From contig NZ_AKJM01000049.1 in the NCBI RefSeq assembly GCF_000282335.1, positions 62,001 through 126,000 of the forward strand: a stretch of 64,000 nt of DNA, given 5' to 3'. The stretch is from Pseudomonas sp. GM48. Its GTDB lineage: Bacteria; Pseudomonadota; Gammaproteobacteria; Pseudomonadales; Pseudomonadaceae. Shown here in pieces: positions 26,427 to 35,600 of this stretch. The position numbers and the translations under genes are program-made. The notes below the pieces were generated by a model. The model worked only from the letters and a program-made list of their open reading frames with translations. It did no database searches and had not been told where the DNA came from. Position 1 is the first letter of the stretch. Each line of letters starts with the position of its first letter.

Positions 26427-27365
26427 ATGACCTTATCGTTTGCCGCGAAGGCCTCGTTGTTGCTGCTGTTTCTCGGCAGCACCCTCTATGTGCATTTACG
26501 CGGCAAGGCGCGTCTGCCGGTTTTGCGTCAGTTCGTTAACCATTCGGCACTGTTCGCACCCTATAACGCCTTGATGTACCTGTTTTCCGGTGTGCCTTCG
26601 AAACCGTACCTGGATCGCAGCAAGTTCCCGGAGCTGGATGTGCTCAAGGACAACTGGGAAGTGATCCGCGACGAAGCGATGCACTTGTTCGACGAGGGGT
26701 ATATCCGCGCGGCGGCAAAGAACAACGACGCCGGTTTTGGCTCGTTCTTCAAGAAGGGCTGGAAGCGTTTCTATCTCAAGTGGTATGACAAACCGCTGCC
26801 TTCTGCCGAAGCCCTGTGCCCGAGAACCGTGGAACTGGTCAGCAGCATTCCCAACGTCAAAGGCGCCATGTTTGCGCTGCTACCGGGCGGCAGCCACCTC
26901 AATCCGCATCGCGATCCGTTTGCCGGTTCCCTGCGTTACCACTTGGGGTTGTCGACACCGAACTCCGACGATTGTCGCATCTTCGTCGACGGCCAGGTTT
27001 ACGCCTGGCGCGATGGTGAAGACGTGATGTTCGACGAAACCTATGTGCACTGGGTCAAGAACGAAACGGAAAAGACCCGCGTCATTCTGTTCTGTGATAT
27101 CGAGCGTCCGCTGAGCAATCGCGTCATGACCCGCATCAATCGCAGTATCAGCGCTTGGCTGGGCCGTGCTACCGCTCCTCAGAACCTGGATGACGAGCGC
27201 GTGGGTGGGATCAACAAGGCATATGCCTGGAGCAAGAACTCCAGCGACAAATTCAGCGGCGTAGTCAAACAGTGGAAACGCCGTAATCCCAAGGCGTATC
27301 GCGTTTTGCGACCGGTTTTGGCGGTGGTGGTGCTGGGGTTGTTGGGGTATTGGTTGTTTGGCTAA
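26427..27365 (+). CDS. lpxO: Lipid A hydroxylase LpxO (Fe(II)/2-oxoglutarate dioxygenase)
   Basis: The 312-residue protein is an aspartyl/asparaginyl beta-hydroxylase-type dioxygenase with a membrane anchor at each end (about 5-20 and 296-311). The iron ligands are His161 and Asp163 in NPHRDP and His208 in TYVHW, and Arg218 is placed to bind 2-oxoglutarate. LpxO adds a 2-hydroxyl to an acyl chain of lipid A at the cytosolic face of the inner membrane. AAAGGAG lies 6 nt before ATG 26427. The 265-bp upstream region holds a CATTCA-N7-TGAATG palindrome at about 26307-26325 of unknown meaning. A terminator follows. Confidence 0.9.
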   Translation: MTLSFAAKASLLLLFLGSTLYVHLRGKARLPVLRQFVNHSALFAPYNALMYLFSGVPSKPYLDRSKFPELDVLKDNWEVIRDEAMHLFDEGYIRAAAKNNDAGFGSFFKKGWKRFYLKWYDKPLPSAEALCPRTVELVSSIPNVKGAMFALLPGGSHLNPHRDPFAGSLRYHLGLSTPNSDDCRIFVDGQVYAWRDGEDVMFDETYVHWVKNETEKTRVILFCDIERPLSNRVMTRINRSISAWLGRATAPQNLDDERVGGINKAYAWSKNSSDKFSGVVKQWKRRNPKAYRVLRPVLAVVVLGLLGYWLFG

Positions 27366-27382
27366 GGCCAGTCACGCAATAG

Positions 27383-27410
27383 AAAACCGCTCACTGGGAG
27401 CGGTTTTTTT
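27383..27410 (+). terminator. Intrinsic terminator of lpxO
   Basis: The stem AAAACCGCTC / GAGCGGTTTT has a 5-nt loop and runs into seven Ts. It starts 17 bp after the lpxO stop. Confidence 0.9.
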
Positions 27411-27588
27411 ATGACGAGAATTTAAACGATGCGCCTGCGAGAACGCCGGCAGGTTCGTCGATTATCGGGTTTGCCAACGCCTCTTTGAAACGACGCAACT
27501 GACCCTCGGATAATTCCATGGAGGAGCGTTTTTGCTTGTTTCTGACAGATTTAGCGTATGCAGCTTTGTTTTCAACGAGAGCTTTCAT
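27409..27588 (-). CDS. Small protein beside the GNAT gene (antitoxin-like tail)
   Basis: The 59-residue product is basic in its first half (AYAKSVRNKQKRSSMELS) and ends with RRFKEALANPIIDEPAGVLAG. That is reminiscent of the C-terminal segment by which DUF1778-type antitoxins wrap their GNAT toxins. ATG 27588 has GGAAG about 6 nt upstream; ATG 27609 is possible but lacks a site. It lies downstream of the acetyltransferase gene on the same strand, the reverse of the usual antitoxin-first order. The antitoxin idea is an inference from a weak likeness. Confidence 0.5.
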   Translation of the reverse strand: MKALVENKAAYAKSVRNKQKRSSMELSEGQLRRFKEALANPIIDEPAGVLAGASFKFSS

Positions 27589-27631
27589 AATGCTTCCAGC
27601 GTTGCTCATTAAATGAACAGATGGTCCGATA

Positions 27632-28171
27632 CTAGTCGTACTCCACAAGCATCACAAGACGACCTTCCATATCGAATTCGAAACCAAGCTGTTGATACAG
27701 AGTGATTGCACCTTCAAGCGGCTCCTGAATTTCAATCTGCTCGCTGCCTATGATTCGTGCGAAGTGGGTAACGGCGGTCAATGTCAGTGTTGCTACGTGC
27801 CTCTTCAAGGGGTGATCGTTAGCAGGTTTACCCTCCAGACGGACTATTTTCACTCTCAAACGGCTCTGGTTCGGATTTGCGAAGCAAAGCCCGCACAATT
27901 CCTGATCAAACCAGATCGCCAGGTCGAAACACATTGGCTCTCTGGCTTTCCATCCTGTGACGTCATGCCATGAAAAATGAGTGTCGCCCCACTGATCGTA
28001 GGCATTGAGTGCCTGAGCGTCGATTGCTTCGAAGCGAACTCGCGATAATTCGATGTCAAATGCCCCTGTTTGCTCCAATTCATTCTGCAGTCGAGCGGTG
28101 GTAATGCTGGCCTGCTTTCTGGCCTGAGACTTGTACAACTGATACCGAAGATGAGTCCTTTCCCTTGGCAT
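27632..28171 (-). CDS. GNAT-like N-acetyltransferase, low GC
   Basis: The 179-residue protein has a GNAT-type ending: an alpha-4/beta-7 region LEGAITLYQQLGFEFDMEGR, preceded by HVATLTLTAVTHFARIIGSEQI, with VKIVRLEGKP in the beta-4 position. The acetyl-CoA loop (Q/RxxGxG/A) is not clear, so activity is uncertain. ATG 28171 has an AAGAGA site; the frame extends 17 codons further. GC is well below the surrounding genes, which suggests later acquisition. It is paired with the small gene at 27409-27588. Confidence 0.7.
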   Translation of the reverse strand: MPRERTHLRYQLYKSQARKQASITTARLQNELEQTGAFDIELSRVRFEAIDAQALNAYDQWGDTHFSWHDVTGWKAREPMCFDLAIWFDQELCGLCFANPNQSRLRVKIVRLEGKPANDHPLKRHVATLTLTAVTHFARIIGSEQIEIQEPLEGAITLYQQLGFEFDMEGRLVMLVEYD

Positions 28172-28272
28172 GTGATCTCTTGCATTCCATTCCCCATCGT
28201 TGGGCGTTGCAGTTGCTCTCAAGCCTAGGCAGCGCCCTTGTACTTGTCGTTACTGGCCTTTTGACCAAGTCG

Positions 28273-28302
28273 TTGCAATCCATGTCGAGGGCTGGTTATA
28301 GT
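28273..28302 (+). promoter_or_regulatory. Sigma70-like promoter without an obvious gene
   Basis: A -35 TTGCAA (28273-28278) and a -10 TATAGT (28297-28302) are 18 bp apart. A GC-rich discriminator (CGGCGCGCGG) follows, as in stable-RNA promoters. A terminator-like hairpin lies only 10 bp downstream. Confidence 0.4.
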
Positions 28303-28311
28303 CGGCGCGCG

Positions 28312-28334
28312 GTGAGTTTCGGACTCACTTTTTT
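28312..28334 (+). terminator. Terminator-like hairpin
   Basis: GTGAG and CTCAC arms around a 7-nt loop are followed by six Ts. No gene ends before it on this strand; the preceding promoter-like element is the only candidate source of a transcript. Confidence 0.55.
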
Positions 28335-28358
28335 CTCCCTCGATCAAAGATCAGCCCA

Positions 28359-28523
28359 ATGCCTGCATTCCACATCAACGCGGTAGTCGATTCAGCGGTC
28401 AACGCTGGCGTCGTGCCGTGCGGGAATCAGCAGCCCGGGCAGATCAGTCATTACCCCCCACCTGTCAGTAGCACGCCGGTGTGCGCAGTCGTATCACCGC
28501 CAGGCGTTGGCATTTCGGGCTGA
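28359..28523 (+). CDS. Doubtful 54-residue ORF
   Basis: An ATG-started frame encodes MPAFHINAVVDSAVNAG and then a Ser/Pro/Val-rich stretch before TGA. There is no convincing ribosome site. The composition resembles the N-terminus of some secreted pseudomonad effectors, so it could be the broken start of a larger lost gene, but I cannot name a family. The rest of the 445-bp gap 28172-28617 holds only the promoter-terminator pair and an imperfect AACTTCAGC / GCTGAGTT hairpin just before the next gene. Confidence 0.25.
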   Translation: MPAFHINAVVDSAVNAGVVPCGNQQPGQISHYPPPVSSTPVCAVVSPPGVGISG

Positions 28524-28617
28524 TCAGCTTTCATCTGCTGTCCCTTGCCCGCCTGAAAAAACTACTGAACTTCAGCTTTTGCTGAGTTGGCTTTTTGCCT
28601 GACTACAGGTGGTATTC

Positions 28618-29481
28618 ATGTTTGTCCTTTCGAAAAAGTCCGCACTCGCGGCGGCCTCCACGAGCCTGTTCGTTTTGCTGTGGAGCAGCGGGGCGATTTT
28701 CTCCAAGTGGGGGCTGGCCCACGCGTCGCCCTTTGCTTTCCTGATGTTTCGTTTCGTTATCGCGCTTTGCGGTCTGGTGTTGCTGGTGCCCTTGCTCAAG
28801 CTGAAGTTGCCCAAGGGCGGCAAACCGATGCTGTATGCGATGGCCACCGGTGTGGTGTTGTTGGGGGCTTATCAGATTTTCTATCTGCTGGCCCTTGACC
28901 TGAAAGTCACGCCCGGGGTGATGGCGACCATCATGGGCGTGCAGCCGATCCTCACGGTGGTGCTGATGGAGCGCCAGCGCTCCTGGAGCCGGATGTTCGG
29001 CCTGGCCCTGGGGCTGACGGGGTTGATCATGGTGGTCTATCAGGGCATCGGACTGGCCGGGATGTCGCTGGCCGGGATGCTCTTCGGTTTACTGGCGCTG
29101 GCGAGCATGACGTTTGGTTCGATCATGCAAAAACGCATCACTGACAATCCCCTCGGAACGCTGCCGGTGCAGTACCTCGCGGGGCTGTTGTTGTGCGGAG
29201 TGTTCGTGCCCTTCCAGCCGTTTCACTTCGAACACAGCAGCGGTTTCATTGTGCCGGTGCTATGGATGGGGCTGGTGGTGTCGGTGCTGGCGACGCTGTT
29301 GCTGTACCGCTTGATCGCCCGGGGCAATCTGGTGAACGTCACCAGCCTGTTTTATCTGGTGCCGGCGGTAACGGCGGTGATGGACTATCTGATCTTCGGC
29401 AACCGCCTGGCGCTGTTGAGCCTGTTCGGCATGCTGTTGATCATCGTCGGACTGGTGTTTGTGTTCCGTAAATCGGCGTAA
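28618..29481 (+). CDS. EamA family (DMT) transporter
   Basis: The 287-residue protein has ten predicted membrane segments in two EamA repeats (FVLLWSSGAIFSKWGL at the start of the first, LFGLLALASMTFGSIMQK at the start of the second). Such proteins usually export amino acids or other small metabolites; the substrate is unknown. ATG 28618 is preceded by AGGTGG at 5 nt; a GTG three codons upstream is in frame. It is a single gene closed by a terminator. Confidence 0.87.
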   Translation: MFVLSKKSALAAASTSLFVLLWSSGAIFSKWGLAHASPFAFLMFRFVIALCGLVLLVPLLKLKLPKGGKPMLYAMATGVVLLGAYQIFYLLALDLKVTPGVMATIMGVQPILTVVLMERQRSWSRMFGLALGLTGLIMVVYQGIGLAGMSLAGMLFGLLALASMTFGSIMQKRITDNPLGTLPVQYLAGLLLCGVFVPFQPFHFEHSSGFIVPVLWMGLVVSVLATLLLYRLIARGNLVNVTSLFYLVPAVTAVMDYLIFGNRLALLSLFGMLLIIVGLVFVFRKSA

Positions 29482-29488
29482 ACCCGAG

Positions 29489-29516
29489 AAGGCCTGGAGC
29501 ATTGCTCCGGGCCTTT
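29489..29516 (+). terminator. Terminator after the EamA gene
   Basis: AAGGCCTGGAGC and GCTCCGGGCCTT form a near-perfect stem with a 3-nt loop, 7 bp after the stop codon, but only a short T run follows. Confidence 0.7.
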
Positions 29517-29543
29517 GTGACTTTTGGCGTCTGATCAGCCGCT

Positions 29544-29634
29544 TTCGCGGGCAAGCCCGCTCCCACAGTATTTGATGTTGTACACAAAATTTGTACGCGA
29601 CATCGAACCCTGTGGGAGCGGGCTTGCCCGCGAA
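29544..29634. repeat. REP pair, TTCGCGGGC variant
   Basis: The inverted cores TTCGCGGGCAAGCCCGCTC and complement enclose a 46-bp spacer that is itself symmetric (GATGTTGTAC ... GTACGCGACATC). It lies between convergent EamA genes. Confidence 0.9.
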
Positions 29635-29658
29635 GGCGTCATCCGTCTCGCAACAATC

Positions 29659-30567
29659 CTACCGGTCAGCCACCAGGCCAGGTTTCACAGCAGCCGGCTT
29701 CAACACTAACCACAACGCCAGCGCAATCAACAACCCGCCATAGATATGCGCCATCGACAATGGCTCATCGAGAAACAACGCCCCCCACAACACGCCGAAC
29801 AGCGGGATCAAAAAGGTCGTGGTCATCGATTTCACCGGGCCAATCGAGCTCAGCAGCCGGAAGTAAATAATGTAGGCAAACGCCGTGCAGCCCAGACCTA
29901 ACCCCAACAACGAAAGCCAGACGCTCCAGCCGCCCCAGCTCGCCGGTGGCTGGTTGAACACGCTATAGCCGAACAGCGGCAGCAGGAACAATGTCGCGCC
30001 GAGCATGCTGCCCAGTGCCGACAAGCGGCTATCGAGACCGCCGGCCTGATCGAGCCAGCGCCGGGCCAGAAACCCCGCAAAGCCGTAGCAAGTGGTTGCG
30101 AGCAGGCAGGCGACGGCTCCCATCAGCAGTCCCATATCGAACGCCACCGGACCGGCACGGGTCAGCACGCCCACGCCAAACAACCCCAGGAACACGCCAC
30201 CGAGCTTGGCGCCAGTAAGCCGTTCATGGAAAAACAGCCCGCCGATCAGCACGCCCATCAAGGGGGTTGTGGCATTGAAAATCGACGAGTAACCGGCCGG
30301 CAGCACTTGTGCCGCGACCGAATAGAGCGTCGCCGGGATGCCGGAATTGATCACCCCGAGCAGCATCACGGTCTTGAGTTTGCCCTTGAAATCCCAACTG
30401 ATGCGCATCAGCCCAAGAATCACCAGCAGTCCGGCAGCGGCTATTGATACACGGAAAAAAGCCGTAGGAATGCTGCCAATCACCGGGGCGATGATGCGCA
30501 TGAACAGGAAACTCGCACCCCAAATGGCCGCCAGGGACAGTAAACGGAAAATATCGATGGGGTTCAC
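29659..30567 (-). CDS. EamA family (DMT) transporter
   Basis: The 302-residue protein has ten predicted membrane segments in two EamA repeats (LSLAAIWGASFLFMRI and VACLLATTCYGFAGFLARRW). The TTTFLIPLFGVLWGALFLDE stretch near the end is typical of the family. I chose GTG 30567, with AAGGAAGGA about 8 nt ahead, because the 39 residues encoded further upstream are polar and unlike the family. The substrate is unknown. Confidence 0.86.
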   Translation of the reverse strand: MNPIDIFRLLSLAAIWGASFLFMRIIAPVIGSIPTAFFRVSIAAAGLLVILGLMRISWDFKGKLKTVMLLGVINSGIPATLYSVAAQVLPAGYSSIFNATTPLMGVLIGGLFFHERLTGAKLGGVFLGLFGVGVLTRAGPVAFDMGLLMGAVACLLATTCYGFAGFLARRWLDQAGGLDSRLSALGSMLGATLFLLPLFGYSVFNQPPASWGGWSVWLSLLGLGLGCTAFAYIIYFRLLSSIGPVKSMTTTFLIPLFGVLWGALFLDEPLSMAHIYGGLLIALALWLVLKPAAVKPGLVADR

Positions 30568-30725
30568 AGCGCGGTCCTTCCTTGATGGAGGGGCGAAAGT
30601 GTTGCTGAGTGTGTGATCGATGGCAACCGAAAACCGGGCATTCAATTCGCCGGGAAAATTACGCTTCTCCTGCACCCGGTTCACTGGCTAAGCTCAGCCT
30701 TCCGAATTCCCGCAGAGGTCTCACC

Positions 30726-32444
30726 ATGCCGCAGCAGTGGCCAGCCGCCGACATCGCCCGCTTGATCCTCGATGGCTTTGACGATTACCGCGAGCACTTT
30801 CGCCAGATCACTGACGGCGCCCGGGCCCGCTTCGAACAGGCCCGGTGGCAAGAGACGCAATCGGCGTCGGCGGCACGGATCAATCTGTACGAAGAAAAAG
30901 TCGGTGAAACGGTGGCGCGCCTGCGCACTGCGTTCGACGCCGATACGCTGGACGTCAGTTGCTGGCCGCTGGTCAAAAGCGCCTACATCAGCCTGATCGA
31001 CCTGCGCTTCGACGATGAACTGTCCGAGACCTGGTACAACTCGATCTTCTGCGGGCTGTTCAGCCATGACTTGATCAGCGATGGCTGCATGTTCATCCAC
31101 ACCACCCGGCCGAGCCTGCGCCGGGCCCGGGCCGCGCAAACCCGCACCTACAAGCCGCAAGGCCAATTGTCGGCCATGCTCGCCAGCATCTTTGCTGACT
31201 ACCGCTTCAGCGAGGATTACGCCGACCTGCCCGGTGACCTGCAACGCCTCGAAGCGCAGCTGCGCGAGAACCTGCCGGATTGGGTGTGCAAGGACCCGGA
31301 GCTGAGCGTCGAGCTATTTTCCTCGGTGCTGTACCGCAATAAAGGCGCGTACCTGGTGGGGCGTATTTACACCACCGATGAGCAATGGCCGCTAGCCATT
31401 CCATTGCTGCACCTCGAAGGTCGCGGCATCCAGATCGATGCGTTGATCACCGACGAAGCGGACGTGTCGATCATTTTCTCCTTCACCCGCTCGTATTTCA
31501 TGGTGGATGTGCCGGTGCCCGCGGAGTTCATCGGCTTCCTCAGGCGCATCCTGCCGGGCAAGCACATCGCCGAGCTGTATACCTCGATCGGTTTCTACAA
31601 ACACGGCAAGTCGGAGTTCTACCGGGCGCTGATCAATCACCTGGCCAACACCGACGACCAGTTCATCATGGCCCCCGGCGTACGCGGCATGGTCATGAGC
31701 GTGTTCACCCTGCCGGGTTTCAACACCGTGTTCAAAATCATCAAGGACCGTTTCTCGCCATCGAAAAACGTCGACCGCGCCACGGTGATCGAAAAGTACC
31801 GTTTGGTGAAGAGCGTCGACCGCGTCGGGCGCATGGCCGATACCCAGGAGTTCGCCGACTTCCGTTTCCCGCTGAGCAAGTTCGCCCCGGCGTGCCTGGA
31901 AGAACTGCTGGAAGTCGCACCGTCGACGGTGTCGGTGGAAGATGACACGGTGCTGATCCGCCACTGCTGGACCGAACGCCGCATGACCCCGCTGAACCTG
32001 TACCTGGAAAACGCCAACGAGGCGCAGGTGCGCGAAGCCCTGGAAGATTACGGGCTGGCGATCAAGCAACTGGCGGCGGCCAACATCTTTCCCGGCGACA
32101 TGCTGCTGAAGAACTTCGGTGTTACCCGTCACGGCCGGGTGGTGTTCTACGACTACGACGAGATCTGCTTCCTCACTGAGGCCAACTTCCGCCACATTCC
32201 GGCACCGCGCACCCCCGAGGACGAAATGGCCTCCGAACCGTGGTATTCGATCGGGCCGCTGGACGTGTTCCCGGAAGAATTTCCGCCGTTCCTGTTTGCC
32301 GACTCGGGGCAGCGCAAGCTGTTCGATCAACTGCATGGCGAGTTGTACAACGCTGATTACTGGAAAAGCCTGCAGGAGGCGATTCGGGCGGGGAAGGTGA
32401 TTGATGTGTTTCCGTATCGGCGCAAGGGCCTCGATAACGAGTAG
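30726..32444 (+). CDS. aceK: Isocitrate dehydrogenase kinase/phosphatase
   Basis: The 572-residue bifunctional enzyme phosphorylates and dephosphorylates isocitrate dehydrogenase in the cytosol, setting flux between the TCA cycle and the glyoxylate shunt. An N-terminal regulatory domain (about 1-310) precedes a kinase-like domain with [17 protein letters not shown] as nucleotide loop, [20 protein letters not shown] as catalytic segment and [12 protein letters not shown] as the metal-binding segment. ATG 30726 gives the normal length. In enterics aceK follows aceBA; here it stands alone, as in other pseudomonads. Confidence 0.95.
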   Translation: MPQQWPAADIARLILDGFDDYREHFRQITDGARARFEQARWQETQSASAARINLYEEKVGETVARLRTAFDADTLDVSCWPLVKSAYISLIDLRFDDELSETWYNSIFCGLFSHDLISDGCMFIHTTRPSLRRARAAQTRTYKPQGQLSAMLASIFADYRFSEDYADLPGDLQRLEAQLRENLPDWVCKDPELSVELFSSVLYRNKGAYLVGRIYTTDEQWPLAIPLLHLEGRGIQIDALITDEADVSIIFSFTRSYFMVDVPVPAEFIGFLRRILPGKHIAELYTSIGFYKHGKSEFYRALINHLANTDDQFIMAPGVRGMVMSVFTLPGFNTVFKIIKDRFSPSKNVDRATVIEKYRLVKSVDRVGRMADTQEFADFRFPLSKFAPACLEELLEVAPSTVSVEDDTVLIRHCWTERRMTPLNLYLENANEAQVREALEDYGLAIKQLAAANIFPGDMLLKNFGVTRHGRVVFYDYDEICFLTEANFRHIPAPRTPEDEMASEPWYSIGPLDVFPEEFPPFLFADSGQRKLFDQLHGELYNADYWKSLQEAIRAGKVIDVFPYRRKGLDNE

Positions 32445-32468
32445 TTCTCTGCGATTGCTTCGCAATCG

Positions 32469-32560
32469 ATCGCGAGCAAGCTCGCTCCCACATTTGACCG
32501 TGGCGTGCCCCGATTTTGTGGTCGCTATAGATCCCATGTGGGAGCGAGCTTGCTCGCGAT
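32469..32560. repeat. REP pair, ATCGCGAGC...GTGGGAGC variant
   Basis: ATCGCGAGCAAGCTCGCTCC and complement enclose a 46-bp spacer. A small GCGATTGCTTCGCAATCG hairpin directly precedes it. It lies between aceK and hrpA on the same strand. Confidence 0.9.
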
Positions 32561-32633
32561 CGGCCGCGCAGCGGTCGTAAAATCTGCGACAATCGCCCCC
32601 CTTGCGCCACTAGACGACTGAATTGCGTACCCG

Positions 32634-35600
32634 ATGACCGACGAATCGCCCTCCATCGACAAACTGCTGAAAAACCTCGATCACGCCATGCTCGCCGACC
32701 GCCACCGGCTGCGGCGGCAGTTGCTTGAGCTGCGCAAGAAAACCGACGAGGCCAAGCTGGCCCAGTGGGTGGCGCGGATGCAGGCGTCCTGTGAGCAGGT
32801 GCTGGCGCGCAAGGCCAGCCTGCCGGTGATTCGTTACGACGACAGTTTGCCGATTGCCGCCAAGCGCGACGAAATCAAGAAAGCGCTGGAAAAGCACCAG
32901 GTGCTGATCATTGCCGGCGAAACCGGTTCGGGTAAAACCACCCAGTTGCCAAAGATCTGCCTGGAAATCGGTCGCGGCCAGCATGGCCTGATCGGTCACA
33001 CCCAGCCACGGCGGATCGCTGCGCGCAGCGTGGCCAGCCGGGTTGCCGAAGAACTCGGTACGCCGCTGGGCGCGCTGGTCGGTTATCAGGTGCGCTTCGA
33101 GGATCAGAGCGATTCCAATACTCTGATCAAGCTGATGACCGACGGCATCCTGCTGGCGGAAACCCAGAACGACCGCTATCTGGAACGCTACGACACGATC
33201 ATCGTCGACGAAGCCCACGAACGCAGCCTCAACATCGATTTCCTGCTCGGCTACCTGAAAACCCTGCTGCCGCGCCGCCCGGACCTGAAAGTCATCATCA
33301 CCTCGGCGACCATCGATCTGGAGCGCTTTTCCAAGCACTTCGACGATGCACCGATTGTCGAAGTGTCCGGGCGTACCTTCCCGGTGGACACTTGGTATCG
33401 CCCGCTGACGCTTGAGCAGGACGAAGAGGGTAATCGCGTCGAAGATGACTTGACCGTGGATCAGGCGATCCTCGCCACCCTCGACGAAATTGCTGCTTAC
33501 GAGCGCAGCGAACGCCGCAGTCCCGGTGACGTGCTGGTGTTTTTGCCCGGTGAGCGCGAGATTCGCGACGCCGCCGACATGCTGCGCAAGGCTCAGCTCA
33601 AGCACACTGAAATCCTGCCGTTGTATGCGCGCCTTTCGCCGGCGGAGCAACAGCGGATTTTCCAGTCGCACCCGGGCCGTCGCGTGGTACTGGCGACCAA
33701 CGTCGCGGAAACCTCGCTAACCGTGCCGGGCATCCGCTACGTGATCGACAGCGGCACCGCACGCATCAGCCGCTACAGCTACCGCGCCAAGGTCCAGCGC
33801 CTGCCCATCGAAGCCATTTCCCAGGCCAGCGCCAACCAGCGCAAGGGCCGTTGCGGACGGGTCGAGCCGGGCATTTGCGTACGCCTGTACAGCGAAGAAG
33901 ATTTCCTCGGTCGCCCGGAATTTACCGATCCGGAAATCTTGCGTACCAACCTTGCGGCAGTCATTTTGCAGATGCTGCACCTGCGCCTTGGTGAGGTCAG
34001 CGCGTTCCCGTTCATCGAGCCGCCGGATGGCAAGGCCATCAGCGACGGTTACAACCTGCTGCAGGAACTCTCGGCGGTGGATCGCAACAGCCAGTTGACC
34101 CCGCTCGGTCGTCAATTGGCGCGGCTGCCGGTGGACCCGCGCATGGGCCGCATGCTGCTCGAAGCAGCCAAGCTCGGCAGCTTGCAGGAAGTGCTGATCG
34201 TCGCCAGCGCGATGTCGATTCAGGACCCGCGTGAACGTCCACCGGAGCGTCAGCAGGCGGCAGATCAGGCCCATGCCCAATGGAAAGACGCCGACTCGGA
34301 CTTCGCCGGACTGGTCAATCTGTGGTGCGGTTTCGAAGAGCAGCGTCAGGCGCTGGGTGCCAACCCGCTGCGCAATTGGTGCCGCAAGAATTTCCTGAAT
34401 TACCTGCGCCTGCGCGAATGGCGCGACTCCCATCGTCAGTTGAGCCTGATCTGTCGCGACATGCAGTTGAGCCTCAATAAAGAACCCGCGGACTATCCGA
34501 AGCTGCACAAAGCGGTGCTGGTGGGGTTGCTGAGCCAGATCGGCCAGAAAACCGAAGAGGGCGATTACCTTGGCGCCCGTCAGCGGCGCTTCTGGATTCA
34601 CCCGTCCTCGGGCATCGGCAAGAAACGCCCGCAATGGCTGATGACCGCCGAGCTGGTGGAAACCACCAAGCTCTATGCACGTATGGTCGCCAAGATTGAC
34701 GCCGACTGGATTGAGCCGCTGGCCGGGCACCTGATCAAGAAAAACCACTTCGAACCGCATTGGGAAAAGAAGCGCGGCCAGGTCGTGGCGTTCGAGCAGA
34801 TCACCCTGTTCGGGTTGATCGTGGTCGGTCGCCGGCCGGTGCATTACGGTCCGGTCGACCCGGTAGTGTCCCGCGAACTGTTCATCCGCGAAGCGCTGGT
34901 GCGCGGCGAGATTCAGTCGAAAGCCAAGTGCCTGACGGCCAATAAGCAACTGCTGGAGCAACTCGACGAACTGGAGGCCAAGGCCCGCCGTCGCGACATC
35001 CTTGCCGATGAAGAAACCCTGTACGCCTTCTACGATGCGCGCCTGCCGGCGGAGATTCATCAGACGGCGACTTTCGACAGCTGGTACCGGATCAACAGTC
35101 AGAAAGATCCGCAGCTGCTGATCATGCGTGAGGAAGACGTGCTGGCCCGTGAAGCCAGTGAGGTCACAGCGCAGCATTACCCGGATACGCTGCACATCGG
35201 TGATCTGGAGTTGGCCCTGAGCTACCACTTCGAACCCAACCATCCACGGGATGGCGTGACCCTGCGCGTGCCGGCACCGCTGTTGCCGATGCTGCCGCCG
35301 GAACGCCTGGACTGGCTGGTGCCGGGTGTCATCGAAGCCAAGTGCATTGCCCTGGTGCGAAACCTGCCCAAGGCCCTGCGCAAGAACTTCGTGCCGGTAC
35401 CGGACTTCGTCAAGGCCGCCCTGCAGCGCATGACCTTTGCCGAGGGTTCGCTGCCCCAGGCGTTGGGTCGTGAGTTGCTGCGCATGACCGGAGCGCGGGT
35501 CAGCGATGAGGCCTGGGCCGAGGCGGCGCAGCAGGTCGAAAGCCATCTGCGGATGAACCTGGAGATCGTCGACGGCCAGGGCAAGTTCCTCGGTGAGGGG

